Positions 1 to 10,361 of a stretch of 64,000 bases of DNA are shown here, in pieces. This DNA is from Kitasatospora sp. MAP5-34. Its GTDB lineage: Bacteria > Actinomycetota > Actinomycetes > Streptomycetales > Streptomycetaceae. Made by a program: the position numbers and the translations under genes. A model generated the notes under the pieces. The model made no database searches. It saw only the letters and a program-made list of their open reading frames with translations, and had not been told where the DNA came from. The DNA lies in assembly GCF_029894335.1 (NCBI RefSeq), contig NZ_JARXZC010000027.1:1-64000 (forward strand). The letters run 5' to 3'. How positions within the stretch are numbered: the stretch's first letter is position 1; every line of letters begins with the position of its first letter.

Positions 1-102
1 TGAGAGGGTAAGGCTCCCAGTAGACGACTGGGTTGATAGGCCGGATGTGGAAGCCCTGTAAGGGGTGGAGCTGACCGGTACTAATAGGCCGAGGGCTTGT
101 CC
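1..102 (+). rRNA. 23S ribosomal RNA, 3' end (partial)
   Basis: The first hundred bases carry the conserved 3'-terminal domain of 23S rRNA, including the run ctgaccggtactaataggcc, followed by gagggcttgtcc, the usual actinomycete 3' end. The gene enters from the left edge, so only the tail is present. The exact 3' end is set by likely pairing of the terminal cttgtc with the 5' end of the molecule, which lies outside the window. It is followed 85 bases later by 5S rRNA, the standard rrn order. Confidence 0.93.
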
Positions 103-186
103 TCAGTTGCTCGCGTCCACTGTGTTGTTCTGAAACAACGACCCCGCATCCCGGGCCACGGGATTGTGTGCGGCTTGTTTCGTAGT

Positions 187-305
187 GTTTCGGTGGTCAT
201 AGCGCGAGGGAAACGCCCGGTTACATTCCGAACCCGGAAGCTAAGCCTCGTAGCGCCGATGGTACTGCAGGGGGGACCCTGTGGGAGAGTAGGACGCCGC
301 CGAAC
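187..305 (+). rRNA. 5S ribosomal RNA
   Basis: A 5S gene of about 119 nt starts at gtttcggtggtcatagcg and contains the conserved loop region cccgaacccggaagctaag in its actinomycete form (ttccgaacccggaagctaag), ending at gacgccgccgaac. The 5' and 3' ends can pair (tttcggtggt with gccgccgaa). It follows 23S directly and is followed by a strong hairpin terminator, so this is the end of an rrn operon. Confidence 0.93.
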
Positions 306-315
306 AATCATTCAC

Positions 316-353
316 AAATGACCCCTCATCCGGGAACGGATGGGGGGTCATTT
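316..353 (+). terminator. rrn operon terminator hairpin
   Basis: A 17-bp stem (aaatgacccctcatccg pairing with cggatggggggtcattt, one G-T pair) closes a 4-nt loop ggaa, ten bases after the 5S gene. The strength and position fit the terminator of the rRNA operon. Confidence 0.85.
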
Positions 354-677
354 GCATGTCCGGACCAGTTCATTCCGGGCGATGGCCTGCGCGATGGCCT
401 GCGGGTTCGTCCCCACCCGGCCGGCGGAGGGCTGTGCCTCGGCTCCGGTCGGGCTCTGGAGCCATCGCGTCAGTGGGGGTGCGACGCGGCTTGAGGCGCC
501 CGGGTGGACGGCAGGGCGGCCGTCGGTGAGACGAAGGTGTACCACGGGTGCGAACCGTCAAAAAGCCGCTAAATCTGCCCATCTACTAGGCTGATCAGGG
601 GAGATCCGCTCACAAGGCCGTAGTCTCGAAGCTGGCGAACAGGTGTCCGGGGGCGGTGTCCCCGGCTGGGATCAAGA
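354..677. other. Non-coding gap between rrn terminator and kdpD
   Basis: About 320 bases with no convincing gene. Short open frames here have atypical codon use and no ribosome binding site. The last 120 bases are less GC-rich (gccgctaaatctgcccatctac) and probably hold the kdpD promoter, but I cannot assign -35 and -10 boxes with confidence. Confidence 0.5.
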
Positions 678-3256
678 ATGGTGCGCATGGCACGCGGCAG
701 GCTGCGGATCTACCTCGGGGCGGCCCCCGGGGTCGGAAAGACGTACGCCATGCTCGCCGAGGCCCAGCGGCGGCTGGTCCGGGGCACCGACGTGGTGGTC
801 GGGTTCGTCGAGCACCACAATCGGAAGTTGACGGCCGGGATGATCGACGGTCTGGAGACCGTCCCGCGTCAGGAGCTGATCCACCGGGGGGCCGTCTTCA
901 GTGAGATGGACCTCGACGCCGTCCTGAGGCGCAAGCCCGCCGTCGCCCTGGTGGACGAACTCGCCCACACCAATGTCCCCGGCTGCCGCAACGCCAAGCG
1001 CTGGGAGGACGTCGAGGAGCTGCTCGCAGCCGGGATCGACGTGGTCTCGACCGTCAACATCCAGCACCTGGAGTCGCTCGGCGACGTGGTCGAGGGCATC
1101 ACCGGCGTGCGGCAGCGGGAGACCGTCCCGGACGAGGTGGTCCGCCGGGCGGACCAGATCGAGCTGGTCGACATGTCCCCGCAGGCGCTGCGTCGCCGCC
1201 TCGCGCACGGCAACGTGTACGCGCCCGAGAAGATCGACGCCGCGCTCTCCAACTACTTCCGCCCCGGCAACCTCACCGCGCTGCGTGAACTGGCGCTGCT
1301 CTGGACGGCCGACCGGGTCGACGAGTACCTCCAGCGCTACCGGGCCGAGCAGGGCATCGAGGGCACCTGGCAGGCCCGCGAGCGGATCGTGGTCGGCCTC
1401 ACCGGCGGCCCCGAGGGAGCGACCCTGATCCGCCGGGCGGCCAGGATCGCCGACCGCGCGTCGGGCGGTGAGCTGCTGGCCGTGCACATCGCCCGGTCGG
1501 ACGGGCTGACCGGCTCCGGTTCGCCGCGTGCCCTGATCGAGCAGCGGGCGCTGCTGGAGAGCCTCGGCGGCAGCTTCCACACCGTCCTCGGTGACGACCC
1601 GGCGGCGGCCATGCTGGACTTCGCCCGGGGCGTCAACGCGACGCAGATCGTGCTCGGCTCCAGCCGCCGCCGCGCCTGGCAGTACATCTACGGCCCCGGC
1701 GTCAGTGCCACCGTCACCCGCGACTGCGGCGACATCGACGTGCACATCGTCACTCACGAGCACGCCGCCAAGGGCCGGGGCAAGATCCCGATCCGTAAGA
1801 TCACCGATCTCGGTCGCGCGCGTACCGTGGCCGGCTGGCTGATCGGTGTCACCGGGCCGCCGCTGCTGGCCGTGTTCCTCACCCATCTCCACGGGCTGGG
1901 CCAGGCCACGGACATGCTGCTCTTCCTCTCCGTGACGGTCTGCGCCGCCCTGGTCGGCGGTCTGCTGCCCTCCATCGCCTCCGCCCTGGTGGGCTCCGCG
2001 ACGCTGAACTACTACTTCACGCCCCCGGTCCACAGCTTCACGATCTCGGCGCCGCAGAACATCCTCGCCGTCGGCATCTTCACCGGGGTCGGCATCTCCG
2101 TCGCCTCGGTGGTCGACCTGGCCGCCCGCCGTACCCAGCAGGCGGCCCGGAGCCAGGCGGAGGCGCAGACGCTGAGCGCCCTCGCCGGTACCGTGCTGCG
2201 CGGCGCGCCCAGCGGGGACGGGCTGCTCACGGCCCTGCTCGGCCAGGTCCGGGAGACCTTCCAGCAGGACTCCGCCGCTCTGCTGGAACGTCCGGACGAG
2301 CACGGGCCCTGGCACTTCGCCGCCTCGAGCGGCTCGCAGCCGCCCGAGCGGCCCGAGCACGGCGACGTGGACGTCCCGGTGGGGGAGAACCTCGCGCTCG
2401 TTCTGCGCGGACGGGTCCTCCCGGCCGCCGACCGCCGCCTGCTCGGCGCGTTCGCCGCCCAGGCGGCCGTGCTGCTGGACCGTCGCCGACTGGCCGGCGA
2501 GGCGGCCGCCGCCCGCCGGGAGGCGGAGGGCAACCGGATTCGTACCGCGCTGCTCGCCGCCGTGTCGCACGACCTCCGGACGCCGCTCGCCGGTATCAAG
2601 GCGGCGGTCAGCTCGCTGCGCTCCGAGGACGTCGAGTGGGACGAGGCGGACGAGGCCGAGCTGCTGGAGGGGATCGAGAACGGCGCGGACCGGCTCGACC
2701 ACCTGATCAACAACCTGCTCGACATGAGCCGCCTGCAGACCGGCACCGTCACCCCGCTGATCCAGGAGACCGACCTGGACGAGGTCGTCCCGTTCGCGCT
2801 CGGGGGAGTGCCGCTGGAGTCGGTCAAGCTCGATGTCCCCGAGACGCTCCCGATGATCCACGCCGACGCCGGGCTGCTGGAACGCTCGTTGGCCAACCTG
2901 ATCGAGAACGCCGTCAAGTACAGCCCCGACGGCGTGAAAGTCCTGGTCAAGGCCGGTTCCCTGCATCCGCCCGGAGGCCCGGGGAGAGTCGAGCTGCGCA
3001 TCGTCGACCGTGGCCCGGGTGTGCCCGAGGAGGCCAAGGAGCGGATCTTCGCTCCCTTCCAGCGCTACGGTGACGCCCCGCGCGGCGCCGGAGTGGGCCT
3101 CGGTCTCGCCGTCGCCCGCGGCTTCGTCGAGGCGATGGGCGGCACCGTGGCCGCCGAAGACACCCCTGGCGGCGGGCTGACCATGGTGGTCACCCTCCCC
3201 GCCGTAGATCTACCGGACAACCCCCAACTGCCAACGAACCGAAAGGCGGAGCCCGT

Positions 3257-3260
<4 letters not shown>
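678..3260 (+). CDS. kdpD: KdpD osmosensitive K+ channel sensor histidine kinase
   Basis: An 860-residue membrane sensor kinase that signals potassium limitation or turgor to KdpE. The N-terminal KdpD domain starts with a Walker A motif (GAAPGVGKT, about residues 14-22) and has a DELAHTN Walker B. A USP-like segment follows (about 250-370), then four membrane helices (about 395-500), a GAF-like region and the transmitter. The transmitter has the H box SHDLRTPLAG with His at about 631, the N box NLIENAVKYSP, and the G boxes DRGPGVP and GVGLGLAVARG. Length is normal for the family. An alternative ATG nine bases downstream (MARGRLRIYLG) is equally plausible as the start. The stop overlaps kdpE by 4 bp. 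The kdpFABC transporter genes that usually precede kdpD are absent, and the rrn operon lies upstream instead. Confidence 0.95.
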
Positions 3261-3937
<677 letters not shown>

Positions 3938-4012
3938 CCCGGGCGGCCCCTGGTCCGACCCGGACCGCTCGAGCGCCGACCTCGGGAGCCCTGGAGCCGG
4001 TACCCTTCGGGC

Positions 4013-4417
4013 ATGAGTGGTGACAACAGCAGCGACCAGCCGCAGGGCCGCTTCCGACGCATGCTCAGCCGCCTGACCTCCTCCGCCGAGGAGCTCCAGG
4101 CCCAGGAGCTGCGTCAGGACGCCGCGGAGTCGGGCTGCACCCCGATCGCCAGCTGCGGGGACCGCGAGCTGGTGACCGTGGCAGGCACCCTGCGGACAGT
4201 GACACTCCGTCCCAGGGCCGGTGTACCGGCCCTGGAGGCGGAACTCTTCGACGGCAGCGAGGCCCTGGACGTGGTCTGGCTCGGCCGTCGTTCGATCATC
4301 GGCATAGAGCCCGGCCGCCGGCTCATCGCCAGCGGCCGGATCAGCCATGCGCGCGGACGCCGCGTGCTCTTCAACCCCCGCTACGAACTGCGTCCTGCCG
4401 GACACGGGAGCGAGTGA
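4013..4417 (+). CDS. OB-fold nucleic acid binding domain protein
   Basis: A 134-residue protein of the actinobacterial OB-fold family that sits next to DUF3159 genes. An N-terminal helical part (FRRMLSRLTSSAEELQAQEL) is followed by an OB-like beta barrel (about 45-130) with the pattern VTVAGTLRTVTLRP, LEAELFDGSEALDVVWLG and GIEPGRRLIASGRIS. The barrel resembles anticodon-binding OB folds but no enzyme domain is attached. Its stop overlaps the next gene by 4 bp (GTGA). The function is not established; RNA or DNA binding is inferred from the fold. Confidence 0.85.
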   Translation: MSGDNSSDQPQGRFRRMLSRLTSSAEELQAQELRQDAAESGCTPIASCGDRELVTVAGTLRTVTLRPRAGVPALEAELFDGSEALDVVWLGRRSIIGIEPGRRLIASGRISHARGRRVLFNPRYELRPAGHGSE

Positions 4418-5205
4418 GAGTGACCAATCTGCCAGGCGGCGAACCCGCCGCCCGCACCGTCGCGCCCGACGACTTCGGTCGCTATGTCGACCAAACCCTG
4501 ACCGAGGCGGTGGAGTCGACGGCGGAGGAATGGCGGGCCCCGGAGACCGCCGAGGAAGCCGCGGCCCGGGAGGCGGCCGCCTCCAAGGAGGCCGCCGACA
4601 CCATCCTGAAGGCGTTCGGCGGGATCCGCGGCATGGTCGACATGACCCTGCCCGGCCTGGTCTTCATCCTGACCTTCAACATCACCCACCAGATCCCCAC
4701 CGCCGCCTGGGCCGCCCTCGGCCTGAGCGGGATCTTCGTCGTCATCCGGCTGTTCCGCCGGGAGACCATCCAGCACGCGTTCAGCGGCGTGTTCGGGGTC
4801 GCGATCGGCGCCTGGATCTCGATGAAGACCGGGAAGGCGGAGAACTTCTACCTGCCCGGCCTGCTCTACAACGTCGGCTACTGCGTCGCGCTCGCGATCT
4901 CCGCGCTGGTCCGCTGGCCGCTGGTCGGCCTGATGCTCGGGCCCGTCACCGGTGAGATGTTCACCTGGCGGACGGAGAACCCCGGACGGCTCAAGGCGTA
5001 CACCAAGGCGACCTGGGCCTGGGTGGTGATCATGGGCATCAAGCCGGTGATCCTCTTCCCGCTGTACTTCACCGGCAACACCACCCTGCTCGGCTGGCTC
5101 AAGACGGCGCTCGGCATCCCCGCGCTCGTCCTGGCGATGTACGTGACCTGGCGGATCCTGCTCAAGGCCCCGGCACCGATCAAGGCCCCGGTCGAGGAGG
5201 AGTAA
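4414..5205 (+). CDS. DUF3159 family membrane protein
   Basis: A 263-residue integral membrane protein of the DUF3159 family, common in actinobacteria. An N-terminal acidic cytoplasmic stretch (about 1-70, rich in Ala and Glu) is followed by roughly six hydrophobic helices, including PGLVFILTFNITHQIP, AALGLSGIFVVIRLF, SGVFGVAIGAWISMK and WVVIMGIKPVILFPLYF. The GTG start overlaps the stop of the OB-fold gene. The biochemical role is unknown. In related genomes it sits by TrkA-type genes, as here. Confidence 0.85.
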   Translation: MRVTNLPGGEPAARTVAPDDFGRYVDQTLTEAVESTAEEWRAPETAEEAAAREAAASKEAADTILKAFGGIRGMVDMTLPGLVFILTFNITHQIPTAAWAALGLSGIFVVIRLFRRETIQHAFSGVFGVAIGAWISMKTGKAENFYLPGLLYNVGYCVALAISALVRWPLVGLMLGPVTGEMFTWRTENPGRLKAYTKATWAWVVIMGIKPVILFPLYFTGNTTLLGWLKTALGIPALVLAMYVTWRILLKAPAPIKAPVEEE

Positions 5206-5217
5206 CACCCGCGCAGC

Positions 5218-5258
5218 TGTGAGGGCCCGTACCCGGCAAGCGGGTACGGGCCCTCACA
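5218..5258. terminator. Bidirectional terminator between convergent genes
   Basis: A perfect 18-bp stem (tgtgagggcccgtacccg and its complement) with a 5-nt loop lies between the convergent DUF3159 gene and the trkA-like gene. It can terminate transcription from both sides. Confidence 0.85.
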
Positions 5259-5267
5259 CCTGTGGTG

Positions 5268-5939
5268 CTACTGGGCGCCGGAGACCACCGAGAGCAGGTC
5301 TTCCAGCTCCTCCTCGCGCTCCTGGGCCGCCACGAAGAGCAGCTCGTCGCCGCCCTCCAGGGTGTCGTCCTTGCCGGGGACCAGCACCCGTCCCTCGCGG
5401 ATGATCGTCACCAGTGCGGTGTCCTCCGGCCAGCTGACGTCGCCGACCCGGGTGCCGACCAGTTCGGTGTCGGCCGCCAGCGTCAGCTCGACCAGGTTGG
5501 CGTTGCCCTGGCTGAAGCGCATCAGGCGGACGAGATCGCCGACACTGACGGCCTCCTCGACCAGCGCGGACATCAGACGCGGCGTGGAGACCGCGACGTC
5601 GACGCCCCAGGACTCGTTGAAGAGCCACTCGTTCTTCGGGTTGTTCACCCGGGCGACCACGCGCGGCACGCCGTATTCGGTCTTCGCCAGCAGCGACACG
5701 ACCAGGTTGACCTTGTCGTCACCGGTCGCGGCGATCACCACGTGGCAGCGCTGCAGCGCGGCCTCGTCCAGCGAGGTGATCTCGCAGGCGTCGGCCAGCA
5801 GCCATTCCGCCATCGGCACCCGCTCCACCGAGATGGAGCCCGGGTTCTTGTCGATCAGCAGGACGTCGTGGCCGTTCTCCAGCAGCTCGCCCGCGATCGA
5901 GCGGCCGACCGCGCCGGCCCCGGCAATTGCGACTCGCAT
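5268..5939 (-). CDS. TrkA family potassium channel/transporter regulator
   Basis: A 223-residue cytosolic regulator of Trk/Ktr-type K+ uptake. The N-terminal RCK Rossmann domain starts MRVAIAGAGAVGRSIA (dinucleotide-binding GxGxxG) and includes CHVVIAATGDDKVNLVVS. The C-terminal RCK_C domain runs from about residue 140 (GNANLVELTLAADTELVGTRV to the end). It overlaps the stop of the upstream trkA-like gene by one base (TGATG) and is surely co-transcribed with it. Two paired single-RCK proteins are typical for streptomycetes; the transporter subunit is not in this window. Confidence 0.9.
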   Translation of the reverse strand: MRVAIAGAGAVGRSIAGELLENGHDVLLIDKNPGSISVERVPMAEWLLADACEITSLDEAALQRCHVVIAATGDDKVNLVVSLLAKTEYGVPRVVARVNNPKNEWLFNESWGVDVAVSTPRLMSALVEEAVSVGDLVRLMRFSQGNANLVELTLAADTELVGTRVGDVSWPEDTALVTIIREGRVLVPGKDDTLEGGDELLFVAAQEREEELEDLLSVVSGAQ

Positions 5940-6607
5940 CAGTGCTCACCCTCCTGCGGGCCCTTGGCGAAGGCCGCCTCGACGGCCGCCTGGTCCGCCC
6001 GGCGCAGCGTCACGTGCACCAGATCGCCTTCCTGCACGACCATCTGCGGCGTGGGCAGCATGCCCTCACCCAGCCGGGTGACGAACGCGACCCGGGAGCC
6101 GGACGCCTCCTCCAGCGCGCTCAGCTTGTGACCGACCCAGGACGGCGCGTAGGCCACCTCGGCCATCTGCACGCTGCCGCTCGGGTCCTGCCAGAGCGGC
6201 TCGGCGCCGCTGGGCAGCAGTCGGCGGAGCATCTGGTCGGCCGTCCAGCGGACGGTGGCGACGGTCGGAATGCCCAGGCGCTGGTAGACCTCGGCGCGCC
6301 GGGGGTCGTAGATCCGGGCCGCGACGTGCTCGACGCCGAAGTTCTCCCGGGCCACCCGCGCGGCGATGATGTTCGAGTTGTCGCCGCTGCTGACGGCGGC
6401 GAAGGCACCGGCTTCCTCGATGCCCGCCTCCCGCAGCGTGTCCTGGTCGAAACCGACGCCGGTGACCCGGCGCCCGTTGAACCCGGAACCGAGCCGACGG
6501 AAAGCCGTCGGGTCCTGGTCGACGACGGCCACCGAGTGACCCTGTTTCTCCAGCGCTCTCGCGAGGGCCGAACCCACGCGTCCGCAACCCATGATGACGA
6601 TGTGCAC
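5939..6607 (-). CDS. TrkA family potassium channel/transporter regulator
   Basis: A 222-residue RCK protein, paralogous to its downstream neighbour. The N-terminal nucleotide-binding motif is MHIVIMGCGRVGSALARALE, then the acidic end of beta-2 VVDQDPTAF. The C-terminal RCK_C domain (about 135-215) is present (MAEVAYAPSWVGHKLSALEE). It is first in a two-gene leftward operon and probably acts with the second protein on one K+ transporter. The promoter should lie in the 6608-7115 gap. Confidence 0.9.
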   Translation of the reverse strand: MHIVIMGCGRVGSALARALEKQGHSVAVVDQDPTAFRRLGSGFNGRRVTGVGFDQDTLREAGIEEAGAFAAVSSGDNSNIIAARVARENFGVEHVAARIYDPRRAEVYQRLGIPTVATVRWTADQMLRRLLPSGAEPLWQDPSGSVQMAEVAYAPSWVGHKLSALEEASGSRVAFVTRLGEGMLPTPQMVVQEGDLVHVTLRRADQAAVEAAFAKGPQEGEH

Positions 6608-7115
6608 GGGACGCTACCTCACCCAGTCCGTCGGGGTCATGACCTGCGCAAACACCGCTCATCATCCTTCCGCACCCCGCATCCGGGGGTGATCTCCAGG
6701 CCACGCCTTCGGTGCGGCACGACGGGGCAGCAGAGGCGCTGCCCGCAAGCTCATCATCCGACACGCTAGCCGCTCCGCCGAACGCGGTCTCGCTGAAGGT
6801 AGCGCCTTGAGGTCGGCGGCAGGGCGAAGAACCCCTACGATTCCTTATGGTGCCTGCGACACAAGAGTGCACTTCGGCCCAAGGGACGTCCGCCGTTCAG
6901 CCCGGCGTGATGGTTACTTCCGTACTCTGGCAGCTGGAGTCCTCCGAGCGGCGCAAGCCGCTGTGGGCCCGGCCGTGTGGTTGGGAGCCTCCACAGCAGA
7001 CCGCCCGCCGCAGACCGCCCGAAGGCAGACCGCCCAGAGGCTGACAGCTCAGAGCTGGTGGCTCTGAGCCGCCAGACCAGACCGCAGACGACGACCCCAG
7101 CAAGGACGCAACCTC
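6608..7115. promoter_or_regulatory. Divergent intergenic region with short repeats and a hairpin
   Basis: A 508-base gap between divergent genes. It holds three tandem copies of a 14-15 bp unit beginning cagaccgccc (6997-7010, 7011-7025, 7026-7040). A small inverted repeat follows (ctcagag / ctctgag around 7050-7066), about 50 bases before the methyltransferase start. Open frames in the gap lack family resemblance. Both promoters must be here but I cannot place boxes reliably. Confidence 0.5.
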
Positions 7116-8840
7116 GTGAGCCGCAATACCCCGCCCCGCTCCTCCGGCAAGTCGGCCAAGTCCGGCGGCAAGTCCGGTGCGAAGTCCGGTGCCAAGTCCG
7201 GCGCCAAGCCGGGGCAGGTCGCCCGTCCGCGCTGGGGAGCCAGGCCCGCCCGACCGGAGGCCACCGACCGCGACGGCTTCACGGCCCAGACCGCTCCGCT
7301 GGCGCCGGGTGAGTCGTCCCCGCCGCCCGCCGCAGTCGCCAAGAAGGCCGCCGACGCGCGGAAGGCTGCCGGTGGCGGCGCCAAGCGGCCCGCCGGAGCG
7401 GAGTCGAAGGGAGCCGCCGGGGGAGCCGCCGGGGGCGACTCCAACGGCCGGCGCGCGCCGCGCAAGCAGGCGGTCCGCCCGCCGAAGGCGCTGCGGACGG
7501 CCAAGCCCGTCCTGCGGGTCCCGGCCGGTGACCCGCTGGTCGGCGAGCGTTACGAGGTCGAGGTCGGCCCGGTCGCGCACGGTGGCGGGCACTGCGTGGC
7601 CCGGCACGAGGGGCGGGTGCTGTTCGTACGGCACACGCTGCCCGGCGAGCGGGTGATCGCTCAGGTCACCGAGGGCACCACCAAGTCCCGCTTCCTGCGG
7701 GCCGACGCGGTGGAGATCCTCACCCCGTCCAAGGACCGCATCGCGGCTCCGTGCCCGTTCTCGGGCCCCGGCAAGTGCGGCGGCTGTGACTGGCAGCACG
7801 TCACCCCGGGCGGGCAGCGCAAGCTCAAGGGGCAGGTGCTCACCGAGCAGCTCGCCCAGCTGGCCGGGCTCACCCCCGCCGAGGCGGGCTGGGACGGCAG
7901 TGTCGAGCCGGTCGGCGGCAAGCTGCCGCCGGGCGAGGTGCCGCAGTGGCGCAGCCGGATCCAGTACTCGGTCGACCAGGAGACCGGTGAGGTCGGCCTG
8001 CGCAAGCACCGCTCGCACGACCTCCAGCTGATCGACCGCTGCCTGATCGCCTCCGAGGGCGTGACCGAACTCGGCCTCGAGACCCGCGACTGGACGGGCC
8101 TGACCTCGGTCGAGGTGATCGCCTCCTCGGGCTCCTCGGACCGTCAGCTCATCCTCACCCCGGCGCCGGGCGAGCAGCTGCCGCTGGTCGAGCTGGACAA
8201 GCCGGTGTCGATCTCCCGGATCGACGAGCAGGAGAACTTCCACCAGGTGCACGGCCGCACCTTCGTCCGCGAGCGGGCGGCGGGCCGCACCTGGCGGGTC
8301 AGCAACGGCGGCTTCTGGCAGATCCACCCCGAAGCCCCGGACACCCTGGTCACCGCCGTGATGGCCGGTCTGGATCCGCAGTGGGGCGAGAACGCCCTCG
8401 ACCTGTACTGCGGTGTCGGCCTCTTCGCCGGGGCGCTGGCGGACCGGGTCGGTGACGACGGCGCGGTGCTCGGCATCGAGTCCAGCAAGCAGGCCGTCCT
8501 CGACGCTCGCCACAACCTGGCGGCGCTGGAGAACGTCCGGATCGAGTGCGACAAGGTCGAGACCCTGCTCCCGCGCACCGGGATCGACTCGACCGACCTG
8601 ATCGTCCTCGACCCGCCGCGTACGGGGGCCGGCCGCGAGACCGTCCGCCACCTGGCCGGGCTGTCGGCCCGCCGGATCGCGTACGTCGCCTGCGACCCGG
8701 CCGCCCTCGCGCGTGACCTGGCCTTCTTCCGCGAGGGGGGCTACCGCCCGGTCTCGCTGCGGGCCTTCGACCTGTTCCCGATGACCCACCATTTCGAGTG
8801 CGTGGCGATCCTGGAGCCGATCGGCGGCGCCGCCGCGTAG
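7116..8840 (+). CDS. TRAM-domain class I SAM-dependent RNA (uracil-C5) methyltransferase
   Basis: A 574-residue TrmA/RumA (RlmD-like) enzyme that methylates C5 of a uridine in rRNA or tRNA. Residues 1-130 are a Lys/Ala/Gly-rich tail with near-repeats of KSGA, probably RNA-binding and disordered. A TRAM domain follows (about 135-195). Cysteines C213, C221, C224 and C309 match the 4Fe-4S site of RumA-type enzymes. The C-terminal methyltransferase has the SAM motif ALDLYCGVGLFAG, the DPPRTGAG loop and the catalytic Cys in YVACDPAALARDL. The exact target uridine cannot be told from sequence. Confidence 0.92.
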   Translation: MSRNTPPRSSGKSAKSGGKSGAKSGAKSGAKPGQVARPRWGARPARPEATDRDGFTAQTAPLAPGESSPPPAAVAKKAADARKAAGGGAKRPAGAESKGAAGGAAGGDSNGRRAPRKQAVRPPKALRTAKPVLRVPAGDPLVGERYEVEVGPVAHGGGHCVARHEGRVLFVRHTLPGERVIAQVTEGTTKSRFLRADAVEILTPSKDRIAAPCPFSGPGKCGGCDWQHVTPGGQRKLKGQVLTEQLAQLAGLTPAEAGWDGSVEPVGGKLPPGEVPQWRSRIQYSVDQETGEVGLRKHRSHDLQLIDRCLIASEGVTELGLETRDWTGLTSVEVIASSGSSDRQLILTPAPGEQLPLVELDKPVSISRIDEQENFHQVHGRTFVRERAAGRTWRVSNGGFWQIHPEAPDTLVTAVMAGLDPQWGENALDLYCGVGLFAGALADRVGDDGAVLGIESSKQAVLDARHNLAALENVRIECDKVETLLPRTGIDSTDLIVLDPPRTGAGRETVRHLAGLSARRIAYVACDPAALARDLAFFREGGYRPVSLRAFDLFPMTHHFECVAILEPIGGAAA

Positions 8841-8860
8841 CGGCCTGCGGTACGCGTCCT

Positions 8861-8904
8861 GACGGGCCGCGTGAACGGGAACTCTCCCGTTCGCGCGGCC
8901 CGTC
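8861..8904. terminator. Terminator after the RNA methyltransferase
   Basis: A long stem (gacgggccgcg...cgcggcccgtc plus tgaacggga/tcccgttcg) with a 3-4 nt loop begins 20 bases after the methyltransferase stop. It marks the left boundary between core genes and the biosynthetic cluster. Confidence 0.8.
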
Positions 8905-9053
8905 GGCCGTTCGGGGGTGGCCGGAGGGGTGAGCCCGGAGACATGAGCTGCTGGTCCCGGCTATGTCCCAGGACGGGTGACAGGAGAGCTTTCGGGGCAG
9001 CCTCCTCGGCGGAAGCCCGAGACGGGACGGGACATCGCACCTCAAGCAGAGGG

Positions 9054-10361
9054 TCAAGCTTCACTGCGGCATCCCTCGACTGTCACGTCCGGGACGAGAA
9101 CTCTGTCGGGCTTGCCGAGCGGGCCCGCCCAGAACGCCAGGGTGCTCACCACGACGGCGAGCGCGATGCCCGCGTAGACGTCCGCGACCTGGTCAGTCCG
9201 CTGAATCAGCCAGGCGCCGCCCAGCGCGCCGATCGGCTGTCCGGCGCCGGCTACGACCATGGCGACAGACTGGACTCGTCCCAGGTACTCCTCGGGCACG
9301 ATGCTCTGGCGGAGTGTGAGAGTGCGTATGGCGAACAGGACCGGTAGCCCGGCGGCCGCCGCCCACAGGATGCAGGACGGCCAGAACGAGGAACTGCGGG
9401 ACATGGCGAAGATGAGGCAGCCCCACACGGTGGGCATGCCCAGGATGACGCTGCGGAAGGAGAGGCGCCGGGTTATCCGGCCCGCGGCGAAGGTCACGGC
9501 ACCGATGCCGACGCCGTCGGCAGCGAACAACAGACTGACCTGGGTGCCGTCGGCGGCGAGGTGTACATGGGCGAAGTAGACGATCTGCGACCAGATGGTC
9601 CCGCTCAGGATGTTGAAGAAGACCGACAGCATCGCGATGCTCCGGAGCACAGGATGTCCCATGACAAGGCGCAGACCGGCCCTGATGTCAGCCCGGACCG
9701 TCGCCCCGGTATGGCGGCGCCGTCCGTTGAAGGGAGTTCGGATCATCCTCAGTGCGAACGTCGAGACGAAGAAGGAAGCCGAGTCGAAACCGAAGACCCA
9801 GGAGACCGGCATTCCGCCGCCGACGAGAGCGCCGGCGATGACCGGGCCGAACACAGAGGCGACCGCGTAGCAGCCCTGCAGTCTGCCGTTCACCGCCGCG
9901 AGGTTGCTTCTCCCGGTGAGCGCCGGGACCGCAGTGCCCTCGACCGCTCGGGACACCAGGCCGAGCGACGTGTTCGTGAACGCGATGCCGTACAGCCAGA
10001 GGGCGTTCAGGTCGTGGACGAGCCACAGGCCGGGGATCATGCCGATGACCACGCCTCGGATCGCGTTCGACCCGGCGAGCGCGCGCAGCCGGTCCACCCG
10101 GTCGACCCACGCGCCCACCACCAGCCCGAACAACACGTAGGGGAGGAACGTCGACAGCGTCGTCAGGGCCAAGTTCCAGGCCGAGCCTGTGAGCTCGAAG
10201 ACCAGCAGTGGGAGGCCGAAGGCCGTGAACGACGAGCCGAGGCTGGAGACCACCTGGCCGGTGAGGTACAGCCGCAGGTCCCGCCGACCGGTCGCGGCCG
10301 TGCGCCTGGGGTCGGCCTCTGGCGCGGTCGGAGGCCGACGGTCAGCGGGGCGCGGCCGCAC
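9054..10361 (-). CDS. MFS transporter, likely product exporter
   Basis: A 435-residue major facilitator of the MFS_3 (enterobactin-exporter-like) group, with about 12 hydrophobic helices. The family motif A region reads GAWVDRVDRLRALAGSN after helix 2, and TM1 begins LYLTGQVVSSLGSSFTAFGLP. Located beside a carrier protein gene at the edge of the cluster, it is likely to export the product and give self-protection. The farthest-upstream start overlaps the PCP stop by 20 bp. A start nearer RRDLRLYLTG would remove the Arg/Pro-rich leader. Probably co-transcribed with the PCP gene. Confidence 0.88.
   Translation of the reverse strand: MRPRPADRRPPTAPEADPRRTAATGRRDLRLYLTGQVVSSLGSSFTAFGLPLLVFELTGSAWNLALTTLSTFLPYVLFGLVVGAWVDRVDRLRALAGSNAIRGVVIGMIPGLWLVHDLNALWLYGIAFTNTSLGLVSRAVEGTAVPALTGRSNLAAVNGRLQGCYAVASVFGPVIAGALVGGGMPVSWVFGFDSASFFVSTFALRMIRTPFNGRRRHTGATVRADIRAGLRLVMGHPVLRSIAMLSVFFNILSGTIWSQIVYFAHVHLAADGTQVSLLFAADGVGIGAVTFAAGRITRRLSFRSVILGMPTVWGCLIFAMSRSSSFWPSCILWAAAAGLPVLFAIRTLTLRQSIVPEEYLGRVQSVAMVVAGAGQPIGALGGAWLIQRTDQVADVYAGIALAVVVSTLAFWAGPLGKPDRVLVPDVTVEGCRSEA

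Noticed and set aside
672..2966. 764-residue open frame opposite kdpD
   Set aside because: Composition is Arg/Gly/Asp/Val shadow of the kdpD codons, no family resemblance; kdpD on the other strand has all its motifs.
6847..7044. Short plus-strand frame in the gap before the RNA methyltransferase
   Set aside because: No ribosome binding site, and its 3' part is just the 14-15 bp tandem repeats translated.
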